This document shows positions 1 to 10,481 of a stretch of 37,351 nt of DNA, piece by piece (within the stretch, counting starts at the first letter, position 1; each line of letters starts with the position of its first letter). Under the pieces are notes generated by a model. The model ran no database searches. It saw only the letters and a list, made by a program, of their open reading frames with translations, and was not told the DNA's origin. Made by a program: the position numbers and the translations under genes. Source of the stretch: Magnetospirillum aberrantis SpK (GTDB lineage: Bacteria; Pseudomonadota; Alphaproteobacteria; Rhodospirillales; Magnetospirillaceae); assembly GCF_011022235.1 (NCBI RefSeq), contig NZ_JAAIYP010000046.1, forward strand, positions 1-37,351, written 5' to 3'.

Positions 1-2034
1 GGAGCGGTGCCGCCGACCCGCACCACCGTTCCCGCCGGCACCGCCGCTCCGCGGCCGGCCGGAGACGAGGAAGACGAGGATCAGGCCCGCAAGAAGGCTG
101 CCGCGCACAAGCCGGTGCCGGTCAAGCGCACCGAACCGCGCCGCCGTACCGGCAAGCTGACCATCACCGATGCGTTGACCGACGACGATCGTGGTGAACG
201 CGGCCGCTCCCTGGCCGCCGTCAAGCGCGCCCGTGAGCGCGAGCGCCTGAAGAACATGCAAAAGGGCGCCGAGAAGGTCATCCGCGAGGTGGTCATTCCC
301 GAGACCCTGACCGTCCAGGAACTGGCCAACCGCATGGCCGAACGCGGCGGCGACGTCATCAAGACGCTGATGCGCATGGGGGTGATGGCCACCATCAACC
401 AGAGCATCGACGCCGACACCGCCGAATTGGTGGTGGCCGAGTTCGGCCACAACTTCAAGCGCGTGTCCGACGCCGACGTGCTGGTGGGCCTGGAAGGCGA
501 AACCGACGCCGACGGCGAGTTGATCGCGCGTCCGCCGGTGGTCACCATCATGGGCCACGTCGACCACGGCAAGACCTCGCTGCTGGACGCCCTGCGCGAA
601 ACCGACGTGGTGTCGGGCGAGGCCGGCGGCATCACCCAGCATATCGGCGCCTATCAGGTGACGTTGCATTCGGGTGCCAAGATCACCTTCATCGACACCC
701 CCGGTCACGAGGCGTTCACCGCCATGCGTGCCCGCGGCGCCAAGGTCACCGATTTGGTGGTGCTGGTGGTGGCGGCCGACGACGGCATCATGCCGCAGAC
801 GGTCGAAGCCATCCGCCACGCCAAGGCCGCCGGCGTGCCGATCATCGTCGCCATCAACAAGATCGACAAGCCCGACGCCAACCCCGACCGTGTCCGCCAG
901 GAGCTGTTGCAGCATGAGCTGGTGACCGAGGATCTGGGCGGCGACGTGCTGACGGTCGAGGTGTCGGCCAAGAAGCGCATGAACCTGGACAAGCTGGAAG
1001 AGGCCATCCTCTTGCAGGCCGAAGTCCTGGACCTCAAGGCCAATCCGCAGCGTGCCGCCCAGGGCGCCGTGGTCGAAGCCAAGATGGAAAAGGGCCGTGG
1101 CCCGGTGGCTACCGTGCTGGTGCAGAAGGGTACCCTGCGCGTCGGCGACGTGTTCGTGGCCGGTGCCGAGTGGGGTAAGGTCCGCGCCCTGATCGACGAC
1201 AAGGGCAACCGCCTGGAAGTCGCCGGTCCGTCGACCCCGGTCGAGGTGCTGGGTCTGGACGGCGCGCCCGCCGCCGGCGACGATTTTATCGCCGTCGAGG
1301 ACGAAGCCCGCGCCCGCGAGATCGCCGGCTACCGCCAGCGCAAGGACCGCGAGGTCCGCGCCAAGCTGGCCCAGCGCGGCACCCTGGAAGAGATGTTCTC
1401 CGCCATCAAGGCGGGCGAAGCCAAGGAACTGCCGGTCGTCATCAAGGGTGACGTGCAGGGTTCCATCGAGGCGATCATCGGTGCCGTCGAAAAGATCGGC
1501 AACGAGAACGTCAAGGTGCGCGTGCTGCACTCGGCCGTGGGCGCCGTCAGCGAGTCGGACATCACCCTGGCCAAGGCCTCGGGCGGTATCCTCATCGGCT
1601 TCAACGTCCGCGCCAACCCGCAGGCCCGCGACATGGCCCGCCGCGATGGTGTGGACATCCGTTATTACTCGATCATCTATGATGTCACCGACGACATCCG
1701 GCAGATTCTGTCGGGCATGCTGGCCCCGACCCTCAAGGAACACTTCCTGGGTTACGCCAGCATCCGCGAGGTGTTCAACATCACCAAGGTGGGCAAGGTC
1801 GCCGGCTGCATGATCACCGAAGGCATCGTCAAGCGCGGTGCCGGTGTCCGCCTGCTGCGCGACAACGTGGTCATCCACCAGGGCAGCCTGGCCCAGCTCA
1901 AGCGCTTCAAGGACGATGTCAAGGAAGTGCGCGAGGGGTACGAGTGCGGTATGTCCTTCGCCAATTACGAAGACATCCGTGCTGGCGACGTGATCGAGTG
2001 CTTCGAGATCGAAGAGGTGGCCGCCACCCTGTAA
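1..2034 (+). CDS. infB: Translation initiation factor IF-2 (5' partial)
   Basis: IF-2 is the GTPase that places initiator fMet-tRNA on the 30S subunit and promotes 50S joining. The reading frame is open to the window edge, so the N-terminus lies outside; about 677 codons remain. Visible in order: a charged Lys/Arg/Glu-rich segment typical of the variable N-terminal part, the IF2 N-terminal fold ([20 protein letters not shown]), and the G domain with G1 GHVDHGKT (bases 553-576), G3 DTPGHE (near 694) and G4 NKID (856-867). Domains II to IV follow through to the C-terminal fMet-tRNA-binding part. It is followed after 41 bases by rbfA, as in the classical nusA-infB operon. The GTG at 7 is an internal codon, not the start. 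Confidence 0.97.
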   Translation, partial: GAVPPTRTTVPAGTAAPRPAGDEEDEDQARKKAAAHKPVPVKRTEPRRRTGKLTITDALTDDDRGERGRSLAAVKRARERERLKNMQKGAEKVIREVVIPETLTVQELANRMAERGGDVIKTLMRMGVMATINQSIDADTAELVVAEFGHNFKRVSDADVLVGLEGETDADGELIARPPVVTIMGHVDHGKTSLLDALRETDVVSGEAGGITQHIGAYQVTLHSGAKITFIDTPGHEAFTAMRARGAKVTDLVVLVVAADDGIMPQTVEAIRHAKAAGVPIIVAINKIDKPDANPDRVRQELLQHELVTEDLGGDVLTVEVSAKKRMNLDKLEEAILLQAEVLDLKANPQRAAQGAVVEAKMEKGRGPVATVLVQKGTLRVGDVFVAGAEWGKVRALIDDKGNRLEVAGPSTPVEVLGLDGAPAAGDDFIAVEDEARAREIAGYRQRKDREVRAKLAQRGTLEEMFSAIKAGEAKELPVVIKGDVQGSIEAIIGAVEKIGNENVKVRVLHSAVGAVSESDITLAKASGGILIGFNVRANPQARDMARRDGVDIRYYSIIYDVTDDIRQILSGMLAPTLKEHFLGYASIREVFNITKVGKVAGCMITEGIVKRGAGVRLLRDNVVIHQGSLAQLKRFKDDVKEVREGYECGMSFANYEDIRAGDVIECFEIEEVAATL

Positions 2035-2075
2035 AGGGGGCGGTCACGCTTTTCCCCCGCGCGGGAGGAAAAATC

Positions 2076-2519
2076 ATGCCCCGTGGAAACAAACCCCCGT
2101 CCCAGCGCCAGTTGCGCGTGGGCGAGGAACTTCGTCACGTCATCGCCAACATCATCGAACGTGGTGACATCCGCGACCCTGACCTCCAGGGCCGCGCCAT
2201 CACCGTGACCGAGGTGCGCATCAGTCCCGACCTCAAGAACGCCACCGTGTTCGTCGTGCCCTTGGGCGGCGGCGAGGTCGATGGCATCCTGAAGGGCTTG
2301 AAGCGTGCGGCGCCGTTCCTGCGCCACGAGATCGCCCATCGCGTCGATCTGCGCGCCGTGCCGAACCTGTCGTTCGAGCCCGATGTCAGCTTCGACGAGG
2401 CCAGCAAGATCAATGCCTTGCTGCATCGCCCGGATGTCCGCCGCGACCTGGGCGGCGATGCCGAGTTCGAGCGCCGCTTCGACCCCGATTCGCTGGACGG
2501 CGCCGACGACGGGGAATGA
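2076..2519 (+). CDS. rbfA: Ribosome-binding factor A
   Basis: RbfA is a KH-like cold-shock and ribosome-maturation factor that binds the 5' helix region of 16S rRNA on late 30S precursors. The 147-residue product opens with MPRGNKPPSQRQLRVGEEL and carries the family core (VTEVRISPDLKNATVFV, then LRHEIAHRVDLRAVPNLSF). The ATG at 2076 was chosen because GGAGG lies at 2064-2068, eight bases upstream; the frame stays open upstream into infB but those codons have no family similarity. It lies between infB and truB, the usual order. The acidic C-terminal tail (DSLDGADDGE) is a common alphaproteobacterial extension. Confidence 0.95.
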   Translation: MPRGNKPPSQRQLRVGEELRHVIANIIERGDIRDPDLQGRAITVTEVRISPDLKNATVFVVPLGGGEVDGILKGLKRAAPFLRHEIAHRVDLRAVPNLSFEPDVSFDEASKINALLHRPDVRRDLGGDAEFERRFDPDSLDGADDGE

Positions 2520-2527
2520 TCGTTTAT

Positions 2528-2597
2528 TGACACGGATGGACACGGATAAACACGGATGGGTTTTCTTGTCCGCGTTCATCCGTGTCCATCCGTGTCA
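2528..2597. repeat. Compound palindromic repeat, copy 1 (10-bp CACGGAT units)
   Basis: A 20-base arm (2528-2547) is perfectly complementary to 2578-2597, and pairing resumes further in (2549-2551 with 2574-2576, 2553-2556 with 2569-2572), so almost the whole 70 bases can fold into one hairpin with a loop of about 12. Each arm is itself a direct repeat of a 10-base unit: GACACGGATG, GACACGGATA, AACACGGATG on the left, and the complementary TCCGTGTYCA units on the right. It fills the rbfA-truB gap. A second, diverged copy lies at 10424-10481. There is no U-tract after it, so it is not a classical terminator. Confidence 0.9.
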
Positions 2598-2616
2598 TTT
2601 TATCTAGGTGCTTGCC

Positions 2617-3594
2617 ATGGCCCGTAAACGCAAAGGCATTTCCATCGACGGCTGGCTGGCCATCGACAAGCCGTTGGGTATCGGTTCGACCCAGGTGGTG
2701 TCGCTGGTCCGTCGCCTGACCAACGCCGCCAAGGTCGGCCATGGCGGCACGCTCGACCCGTTGGCGTCGGGCATCCTGCCCATCGCCTTGGGTGAGGCGA
2801 CCAAGACCGTGGCCTATGTCATGGACGGCGCCAAGACCTATCGGTTCCAGGTGCGCTGGGGCCAGGCCACCGCCACCGACGACAAGGAAGGCGAGATCAC
2901 CGAGACCTCGGACGTGCGTCCGACGCCGGAACAGGTCTTCGCCGTGCTGCCGCGCTTCGTCGGGGCGATCGAACAGGTGCCGCCGGCCTATTCCGCCATC
3001 AAGGTGGACGGTGAACGGGCCTATGACCTGGCCCGCGCCGGCGAGATTGTGGAACTGAAAGCCCGCGTCGTGCACATCAAGGCGCTGCGCTTTTTAGGCG
3101 CGCCCGATCCCGACCATGCCGATTTCGAGGTGGAATGCGGCAAGGGAACCTATGTGCGCTCGCTGGGGCGCGACATCGCCCACGCCTTGGGGACGCTGGC
3201 CCACATTTCGCTGCTGCGGCGGGTGGCATGCGGGCCGTTCAATGAAACCAACGCGATTCCCCTGGACAAATTCAAGGAGGTCGGGCAAGGTCCCGCCCTT
3301 CGGACCCATCTGCTTCCGGTCAAGACCGCGCTGGACGACATCCCGGCGTTGGCCCTGACGGACGTGGAGGCCCGGCGTCTCCAAAGCGGGCAAGCCCTTT
3401 CGGTCAACCGATTGGCCCATGCCTTGCCGGACGGCGATCCCGACCCGGAACTGGTGTTTCGGGCCATGGACGGCGAGCGGCTGGTGGCGCTGGCGCGTAT
3501 CGAGGACGGAGCCGTCCGGTCGGTGCGCGTGATGAATCTCCAACCCGTTTCATTAGGAGAAGGCGATGTCGATCACTCCCGAGCGCAAGGCTGA
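2617..3594 (+). CDS. truB: tRNA pseudouridine(55) synthase
   Basis: TruB isomerises U55 to pseudouridine in the T-loop of elongator tRNAs. The product (325 residues) has the N-terminal [12 protein letters not shown] segment and the catalytic motif [19 protein letters not shown], whose Asp is the nucleophile; [15 protein letters not shown] and [13 protein letters not shown] are further family signatures. ATG 2617 is preferred over the in-frame GTG 2608 because AGGTG (2606-2610) is well placed as ribosome binding site for the ATG and the homologous N-terminus is MARKRKG. The 3' end overlaps rpsO by 29 bases, and the rpsO ribosome binding site lies inside truB, suggesting translational coupling. 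Confidence 0.96.
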   Translation: MARKRKGISIDGWLAIDKPLGIGSTQVVSLVRRLTNAAKVGHGGTLDPLASGILPIALGEATKTVAYVMDGAKTYRFQVRWGQATATDDKEGEITETSDVRPTPEQVFAVLPRFVGAIEQVPPAYSAIKVDGERAYDLARAGEIVELKARVVHIKALRFLGAPDPDHADFEVECGKGTYVRSLGRDIAHALGTLAHISLLRRVACGPFNETNAIPLDKFKEVGQGPALRTHLLPVKTALDDIPALALTDVEARRLQSGQALSVNRLAHALPDGDPDPELVFRAMDGERLVALARIEDGAVRSVRVMNLQPVSLGEGDVDHSRAQG

Positions 3595-3835
3595 GGTTGT
3601 CAAGGAATTCGCCACCCACGAGGGCGACACCGGTTCGCCGGAAGTCCAGGTGGCCATTCTGTCGGAGCGCATCCGCAACCTGACCGAGCACTTCAAGGAT
3701 CACAAGAAGGATTTCCACTCGCGCCGTGGCCTGCTGCTGATGGTCGGCCAGCGTCGTCGCATGCTGGATTACCTCAAGGACACCAACAAGGCCCGTTACG
3801 AAGCGCTGATCGCCCGCCTGGGCCTGCGCAAGTAA
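3566..3835 (+). CDS. rpsO: 30S ribosomal protein S15
   Basis: S15 is a primary 16S rRNA-binding protein that organises the platform of the 30S subunit. The 89-residue product is of standard length and carries the family core ([21 protein letters not shown], with [16 protein letters not shown] and RRRMLDYL following). ATG 3566 has AGGAGA at 3555-3560. It starts inside the end of truB and precedes pnp, the same order as in E. coli. Confidence 0.98.
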   Translation: MSITPERKAEVVKEFATHEGDTGSPEVQVAILSERIRNLTEHFKDHKKDFHSRRGLLLMVGQRRRMLDYLKDTNKARYEALIARLGLRK

Positions 3836-3922
3836 TCGTCTTGCTTGCGGCCTCTGGGCTTCGGCCCGGAACGCCGGTATAAAGTTTGCGGATCGTGTCC
3901 GGGCTCGTCCCCGGATGCCGAG

Positions 3923-3952
3923 GCCCGCGCGGGGAAGGGTCCCTGCGCGGGC
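3923..3952 (+). promoter_or_regulatory. GC-rich hairpin in the rpsO-pnp leader
   Basis: In the 229-base gap between rpsO and pnp, GCCCGCGC (3923-3930) pairs perfectly with GCGCGGGC (3945-3952), with further GGGA/TCCC pairing inside. No T-run follows, so simple intrinsic termination is unlikely. In E. coli the rpsO-pnp gap holds a hairpin cut by RNase III, which allows PNPase to repress its own mRNA. The position here fits that role, but this is inference. A TATAAA at 3878-3883 could be a -10 for a pnp promoter, though I see no good -35. Confidence 0.5.
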
Positions 3953-4064
3953 GTCCGCATATGGCGAAGGCGTTTCTGCCCGTGGAAGAAAGATGGGCCG
4001 CCCTCGTCAAGACGCCCGCATCGCAGCAATCCGGCGGCGATGCGAACGGATAAGGAATGACCGT

Positions 4065-6239
4065 ATGTCGATGTTCAATGTCACCCGCAAGGAAATCACC
4101 TGGGGCGGGCGCAAGCTGGTGCTGGAAGCCGGCAAGATCGCCCGTCAGGCTGACGGCGCCGTGCTGGCCACCTATGGCGATACCACCGTGCTGTGCACCG
4201 TCGTCGCCGCCAAGTCGGTGAAGCCGGGTGTTGATTTCTTCCCGCTGACCGTGAATTACCAGGAAAAGGCTTTCGCCGCCGGTAAGATTCCCGGCGGCTT
4301 TTTCAAGCGCGAAGGCCGGCCGAGCGAGAAGGAAACCCTGGTTTCCCGCCTGATCGACCGTCCGATCCGCCCGCTGTTCGCCGACGGTTTCCGTAACGAG
4401 ACCCAGGTCATCTGCACCGTGTTGTCGCACGACCTGGAAAACGATCCCGACATCGTGTCCATGGTCGGTGCCTCGGCCGCGCTGTGCATCTCGGGCGTGC
4501 CGTTCCTCGGCCCGATCGCCGCCGCCCGCGTCGGCTATATCGATGGCGCCTATGTGCTGAACCCGACCTTGGCCCAGATCAAGGAAACCCAACTGGACCT
4601 GGTGGTCGCCGGCACCACCGAAGGTGTGCTGATGGTCGAATCCGAAGCCAAGGAGCTGTCGGAAGAGGTCATGCTGGGCGCCGTGACCTTTGGTCACAAG
4701 GAATTCCAGCCGGTGATCCAGGCCATCATCGAAATGGCCGAGGCCTGCGCCAAGGAACCCTGGGACCTGGCCGAGCCGGCCCCCGAAGTGGCCGTGGTGC
4801 GCGAGAAGTTCGTCGCCGCCGGCATCGTCGCCGAGCTGGGCGAAGCCTACAAGATCGTCAAGAAGCAAGACCGTTACGCCGCTGTCGGCGCGGTCAAGAA
4901 GAAGGCGATCGAATCCCTTGGCGACGCCGCCGCCGAACTGGCTGTTGCTCCGGGCATCCTCAAGGATCTGGAATCCGAGGTGGTGCGCGGCAACATCCTG
5001 AAGACCGGCGTTCGCATCGACGGCCGCGACACCAAGACCGTGCGCGCCATCGAGGTCGAGGTCGGCGTCCTGCCGCGCGCCCATGGTTCCGCCCTGTTCA
5101 CCCGTGGCGAAACCCAGTCGCTGGTGGTCGCCACCCTGGGCACCGGCCAGGACGAGCAGATCATCGACCAGCTGGCGGGCGAGTACCGCGAGCACTTCAT
5201 GCTGCACTACAACTTCCCGCCCTATTCGGTCGGCGAAGCGGGCCGCATGGGTTCTCCGGGCCGTCGCGAGATCGGCCATGGCAAGCTGGCGTGGCGCGCC
5301 GTGCATCCCATGCTGCCGGCCAAGGACGCCTTCCCCTACACCATCCGCGTGGTGTCCGAGATCACCGAATCCAACGGTTCCAGCTCGATGGCCACCGTGT
5401 GCGGTTCGTCGCTCGCCATGATGGATTCGGGCGTGCCGCTGGCCCGTCCCGTGGCCGGCATCGCCATGGGTCTGATCAAGGAAGGCGACGATTTCGCCGT
5501 GCTGTCCGATATCCTGGGTGACGAAGACCACCTGGGCGACATGGACTTCAAGGTGGCCGGCACCGAGGCCGGCATCACCGCCCTTCAGATGGACATCAAG
5601 ATCACCTCGATCACCGAGGAGATCATGAAGATCGCCCTGGCCCAGGCCAAGGACGGTCGTATCCACATCCTGGGCGAGATGAACAAGGGCATCTCGACCG
5701 CTCGCGACGAAGTCTCGGGCAACGCTCCGCGCATCACCACCTTCAACATCCCGAAGGAAAAGATCCGTGAAGTGATCGGCACCGGCGGCAAGGTCATCCG
5801 CGAAATCTGCGAACAGACCGGCGCCAAGATCGACATCGAGGACGACGGCACCATCAAGGTGGCTTCCTCCGATATCGATGCCGCCCAGCGTGCCATCGAC
5901 TGGATCCGCGGCATCGTCGCCGAGCCCGAGTTGGGCGTGATCTATAACGGCAAGGTCGTGAAGGTGGTCGATTTCGGCGCCTTCGTGAACTTCCTGGGTT
6001 CGCGCGACGGCCTGGTCCATATCTCTGAAATCAGCCGCGAGCGTGTCGCCAAGACCGCCGACGTGCTGAAGCAGGGCGACGTGGTCAAGGTCAAGGTTCT
6101 GGGCTTCGACGATCGCGGCAAGGTCAAGCTGTCCATGAAGTGCGTGGACCAGGAGACCGGCGAGGACATCACCGCCCAGATCGAGGCGGAGAAGGTCGAG
6201 CGCCGCAAGGACCGCGAAAAGAAGCACGACGCCGAGTAA
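4065..6239 (+). CDS. pnp: Polyribonucleotide nucleotidyltransferase (PNPase)
   Basis: PNPase is the phosphorolytic 3'-5' exoribonuclease of the degradosome and also adds 3' tails. The 724-residue protein shows two RNase PH folds separated by an all-helical linker, with the catalytic-core segments [32 protein letters not shown] and [23 protein letters not shown] domain (about residues 558-617, GxxG loop as GTGG) and an S1 domain (about 620-690) follow. ATG 4065 has AAGGAA at 4052-4057; the frame is open upstream to 3915 but that part does not resemble the family. An in-frame ATG two codons later is the only serious alternative. It is the last gene of the infB block and ends before a strong terminator. 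Confidence 0.97.
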   Translation: MSMFNVTRKEITWGGRKLVLEAGKIARQADGAVLATYGDTTVLCTVVAAKSVKPGVDFFPLTVNYQEKAFAAGKIPGGFFKREGRPSEKETLVSRLIDRPIRPLFADGFRNETQVICTVLSHDLENDPDIVSMVGASAALCISGVPFLGPIAAARVGYIDGAYVLNPTLAQIKETQLDLVVAGTTEGVLMVESEAKELSEEVMLGAVTFGHKEFQPVIQAIIEMAEACAKEPWDLAEPAPEVAVVREKFVAAGIVAELGEAYKIVKKQDRYAAVGAVKKKAIESLGDAAAELAVAPGILKDLESEVVRGNILKTGVRIDGRDTKTVRAIEVEVGVLPRAHGSALFTRGETQSLVVATLGTGQDEQIIDQLAGEYREHFMLHYNFPPYSVGEAGRMGSPGRREIGHGKLAWRAVHPMLPAKDAFPYTIRVVSEITESNGSSSMATVCGSSLAMMDSGVPLARPVAGIAMGLIKEGDDFAVLSDILGDEDHLGDMDFKVAGTEAGITALQMDIKITSITEEIMKIALAQAKDGRIHILGEMNKGISTARDEVSGNAPRITTFNIPKEKIREVIGTGGKVIREICEQTGAKIDIEDDGTIKVASSDIDAAQRAIDWIRGIVAEPELGVIYNGKVVKVVDFGAFVNFLGSRDGLVHISEISRERVAKTADVLKQGDVVKVKVLGFDDRGKVKLSMKCVDQETGEDITAQIEAEKVERRKDREKKHDAE

Positions 6240-6298
6240 TCGGGTCGAGGTTTCGATATCGGGAAAGGCGGACCGTTCAGGCGGTCCGCCGGACCCCA

Positions 6299-6333
6299 AA
6301 ACAAACCCCGTCGCTTTGCGGCGGGGTTTGTTT
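6299..6333. terminator. Bidirectional intrinsic terminator between pnp and the hydrolase
   Basis: AAACAAACCCCG (6299-6310) is perfectly complementary to CGGGGTTTGTTT (6322-6333) around a short loop. The A-rich left side and T-rich right side give a U-tract for transcripts from either direction. The genes converge here: pnp ends at 6239 and the minus-strand hydrolase ends at 6332, so the stem just touches the hydrolase stop codon. Confidence 0.88.
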
Positions 6334-7180
6334 ATTGATGAGCGCCGCCGATCCGCCCCAGGAAGGCCAGCACCGCTTCGGCGGCGCCGTGTTCCCACAG
6401 GTCGTTATGGCCGGCCGGCGCCAGGAACACGCCTTCGGCGCGGCCGTTCGCCGCCTTGACCAGGGTACGGCCCATGGCCACCGGCACCACGCCGTCATGG
6501 TCGCCGTGTACCACCAGCATGGGCAGGCCGAGGTCGGAAATCTTGGATGCGGTGTCGTATTGGTCGAGCAACAGCAGCGGCGCCAGTCCCGGCAACAGAT
6601 AGGGCGGCGCCAAGTCGGCCAGCCGGGTGAACGGCGCCTCCAGCACCAGGGCGGCCAAGTCGGGATTTTCCGCCGCCATCTGGGTGGCGATTCCGGTTCC
6701 CAGCGATTCGCCATAAACCACGATGCGTTCGGCCGGCACTTCGCGCGATCTCAGCCAGCCCAGGGCGGCGCGGGCGTCGGCGTACAGGCCCTGCTCGGTG
6801 GGGTGGCCGGGATTGCCGCCATAGCCGCGATAGCCGACCAGCATGATTCCCAGTCCGGCATCCATCAGCCGCCGTGCCTTGTGGGCACGCTCGGCCAGGG
6901 TGCGGGCGTTGCCGTGGCAATAAAGGACGGTGATGGCACCGGCATCGGCCGGCGGCGCGTACCAGCCGGTCAGCAGCAGGTTGTCGGTGGTGCGTACCGA
7001 TACCGGCACCATTTCCGGCACGCCGACGGCGCCGGGCTCTGGCAAGGTGGCGCCGGGATGATAGATCATGTCGCGTTGGAAGATGGCCAACCCGCCCAGC
7101 ATCAGGGCGTAGCCGCCGGCAAAGACACCCAAGGTTTCCGCGATCACCCGTTGCTCCACAAAGTTCGGGGCCCGGCGCAT
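6332..7180 (-). CDS. Alpha/beta hydrolase, ABHD13/Bem46-like, N-terminally anchored
   Basis: A serine hydrolase of unknown substrate. The 282-residue protein has one hydrophobic segment at about 16-35, then the hydrolase fold: oxyanion strand LYCHGNA (86-92), nucleophile elbow GESLG with Ser159, acid in HGDHDGVVP (probably Asp229) and His258 in PAGHND. This is the Bem46/ABHD13 pattern (COG1073), usually membrane-attached with the catalytic domain outside the cytoplasm or facing the membrane. It lies 41 bases downstream of acs on the same strand. The start is uncertain: ATG 7180 lies in the loop of a hairpin (7167-7194), and a GTG at 7147 with GGAG upstream is an alternative. Confidence 0.85.
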   Translation of the reverse strand: MRRAPNFVEQRVIAETLGVFAGGYALMLGGLAIFQRDMIYHPGATLPEPGAVGVPEMVPVSVRTTDNLLLTGWYAPPADAGAITVLYCHGNARTLAERAHKARRLMDAGLGIMLVGYRGYGGNPGHPTEQGLYADARAALGWLRSREVPAERIVVYGESLGTGIATQMAAENPDLAALVLEAPFTRLADLAPPYLLPGLAPLLLLDQYDTASKISDLGLPMLVVHGDHDGVVPVAMGRTLVKAANGRAEGVFLAPAGHNDLWEHGAAEAVLAFLGRIGGAHQ

Positions 7181-7194
7181 GCGTGCCGGACCCC
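7167..7194 (-). terminator. Hairpin over the hydrolase start, possible acs terminator
   Basis: GGGGCCCGGC (7167-7176) pairs with GCCGGACCCC (7185-7194) with one mismatch, and the loop holds the ATG assigned to the hydrolase. On the minus strand it lies 27 bases after the acs stop codon. It has no clear U-tract. It could attenuate read-through from acs or occlude hydrolase translation. Confidence 0.4.
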
Positions 7195-7221
7195 TCTCTT
7201 ATAACAGAACCGGGGGGGTGA

Positions 7222-9159
<1,938 letters not shown>

Positions 9160-9241
9160 TTCTTGTTGTCTCCCACTTTCTTGGTTGGCCCCGCGTCCCT
9201 TTAAGGCGGGCGCAGGTGCGTCTCCTGAATTCTCGTTTGCA

Positions 9242-9270
9242 AGTATGGTCGAGTTCTGCGTCTGACTCAA
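9242..9270 (-). promoter_or_regulatory. Candidate sigma70-type promoter for acs
   Basis: On the minus strand TTGAGT (9270-9265) and CATACT (9247-9242) are separated by exactly 17 bases, each matching 4 of 6 consensus positions. They lie in the 156-base gap upstream of acs, giving a leader of roughly 75 bases. Moderate match only. Confidence 0.35.
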
Positions 9271-9315
9271 CCCTGATGCGCGTCGATGGCGCTTGAACCA
9301 AAGATCAACATTTGT

Positions 9316-9666
9316 TTAGCGGCGGTTCAATAGGTCGGAAGTCGGGGGAGCCACGATTCGGCCGTTCTCGACCCGGATAGGCACCGCTGTCAGGCGGCGT
9401 CCCTTGCACGGCCCCATGACGCAGTCGCCGTCCATCATGTCGAAATGGGCGCCGTGCATGGTGCACAGCACGTAGGTTCCGGTCAGGTCGAGGAAGTGGT
9501 CGGGCTCCATTTCCAGGGGGGCGAAAGCGTGAGGACAGGAATCCTCCCACGCTCGAAAGTTGTTGCCCCGGCGCACCACGAAGACCGCGCGGCCGCCCAG
9601 CCGGAACGGTCCCTTGGCCCCCGGATCGGACAGGTCGGAAACAAGGCAGAGGAAATGTTCGCTCAT
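9316..9666 (-). CDS. Small Rieske-type [2Fe-2S] protein
   Basis: A 116-residue stand-alone Rieske ferredoxin. The cluster ligands are plain: C44-x-H46 in CPHAFAPLE and C68-x2-H71 in CTMHGAHF; the 21-residue spacing is a little longer than in bc1 Rieske proteins. No signal peptide or anchor helix is seen, so it should be a soluble cytoplasmic electron carrier. Its partner cannot be told from context. ATG 9666 has AGGAGG directly upstream, part of which lies in a hairpin (9674-9700). It sits between the EVE-domain gene and acs on the same strand. Confidence 0.88.
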   Translation of the reverse strand: MSEHFLCLVSDLSDPGAKGPFRLGGRAVFVVRRGNNFRAWEDSCPHAFAPLEMEPDHFLDLTGTYVLCTMHGAHFDMMDGDCVMGPCKGRRLTAVPIRVENGRIVAPPTSDLLNRR

Positions 9667-9673
9667 GCTGCCT

Positions 9674-9700
9674 CCTGGACGGAGCCGAACCCCGTCCAGG
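9674..9700 (-). promoter_or_regulatory. Hairpin overlapping the Rieske gene ribosome binding site
   Basis: CCTGGACGG (9674-9682) and CCGTCCAGG (9692-9700) form a perfect 9-bp stem with a 9-base loop. In the minus-strand mRNA the first three bases of the AGGAGG ribosome binding site belong to the stem and the start codon follows seven bases after the last G. It could tune translation, or act as a weak terminator after the EVE-domain gene. Confidence 0.45.
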
Positions 9701-9716
9701 ATGGCATGAAAGCGGA

Positions 9717-10130
9717 TCAGCCGGAAAGGCTGGCCATGCGGCCGATCAGGTGCCAATGTTCGGGCGAGACCGGCATGACCGACAGCCGCGACTGGCGGAT
9801 CAGCGCGATGTCGGCCAGTTCCGGCACCGCCTTGATGTCGGCCAGGGTCACTGGCCTGGGCGCCGCCTGCACCGCCTTGACGTCGACGCAGACCCAGCGC
9901 GGGTCGTCGGCGGTGGGATCGGCATAGGCTTCGCGCACCACCTCGACCACGCCGACCACGCTCTTTTCCGACACCGAGTGGTAAAAGAAGCACAGGTCGC
10001 CCAGCTTCATGGCCTTCAGGAAGTTGCTGGCCTGATGGTTGCGCACGCCGGTCCAGGCGGTGACCGAATCCCGCATCTGGTCATCCCACGACCAGGCGCC
10101 GGGCTCCGATTTCACCAGCCAGAAGCTCAC
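9717..10130 (-). CDS. EVE-domain protein (THYN1-like)
   Basis: EVE domains have a PUA-like fold and are thought to bind modified bases in nucleic acid. The 137-residue protein is essentially one EVE domain: MSFWLVKSEPGAWSWDDQ at the start, then WTGVRNHQASNFLKAMKLGD and FFYHSVSEKSVVGVVEV. Length and start are standard. Its ATG overlaps the stop of the YciI-like gene by four bases, so the two are translationally coupled, downstream of gpsA as in many alphaproteobacteria. The biological ligand is not known for this branch. Confidence 0.92.
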   Translation of the reverse strand: MSFWLVKSEPGAWSWDDQMRDSVTAWTGVRNHQASNFLKAMKLGDLCFFYHSVSEKSVVGVVEVVREAYADPTADDPRWVCVDVKAVQAAPRPVTLADIKAVPELADIALIRQSRLSVMPVSPEHWHLIGRMASLSG

Positions 10131-10402
10131 GGCAGCACCTTCTTGTAGGGCAGCACGGTGACGGCTTCGAACAGACCGGCCTTGGCATAGGGATCCTGGG
10201 CCAGGAAGGCGTCCAACTCGGCACGCTCGGCGAAGTTCAGCACCAGCACCGAACCGACCATGCCGCTACGGTCCTCGGTCTGCACCGGGCCGGCCATGGC
10301 GATCTTGTCCAGGTTGGACTTCAGCCATTCCAGGTGGGCGGCGCGGTTGTCCAGGCGGATTTGCTGGGCGCCGGGCTTGTCTTGGCAATGGACGACGAAC
10401 AT
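10127..10402 (-). CDS. YciI-like protein
   Basis: A 91-residue YCII-domain protein (dimeric alpha-beta, ferredoxin-like barrel). The sequence shows the typical opening MFVVHCQDKPGAQQIRLDNR, a conserved AHLEWLK helix, the central GSVLVLNF strand and the DPYAKAGLFEAVTVLPYKK end. The family holds a conserved His/Asp pair suggesting catalysis, but no reaction is established. ATG 10402 has AGGAG upstream; the longer frame to 10429 adds residues without similarity. It is preceded by palindromic repeat copy 2 and gpsA. Confidence 0.88.
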   Translation of the reverse strand: MFVVHCQDKPGAQQIRLDNRAAHLEWLKSNLDKIAMAGPVQTEDRSGMVGSVLVLNFAERAELDAFLAQDPYAKAGLFEAVTVLPYKKVLP

Positions 10403-10423
10403 GGGGGCTCCTTGAATTTTTGG

Positions 10424-10481
10424 TGACACGGATCAACACGGGAATAATCCCTTTCGCGTCCATCCGTGTCCATCCGTGTCA
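10424..10481. repeat. Compound palindromic repeat, copy 2
   Basis: A diverged, shorter copy of the element at 2528-2597. TGACACGGAT (10424-10433) pairs with ATCCGTGTCA (10472-10481), and after a two-base mismatch 10436-10441 pairs with 10464-10469. The right arm again has two 10-base TCCGTGTCCA-type units in tandem. Read on the minus strand, its first three bases are the TGA stop codon of gpsA, and it fills the gap to the YciI-like gene. Confidence 0.85.

Noticed and set aside
2528-2597. CRISPR-like array because of repeated 10-mers
   Set aside because: Units are only 10 bases, contiguous without spacers, and arranged as a palindrome; no cas genes in the window.
3774-6398. Long open frame on the minus strand opposite pnp (874 codons)
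   Set aside because: Shadow of pnp: composition of Gly/Asp/His/Leu repeats from GC-biased third positions, no domain, and pnp explains the stretch fully.
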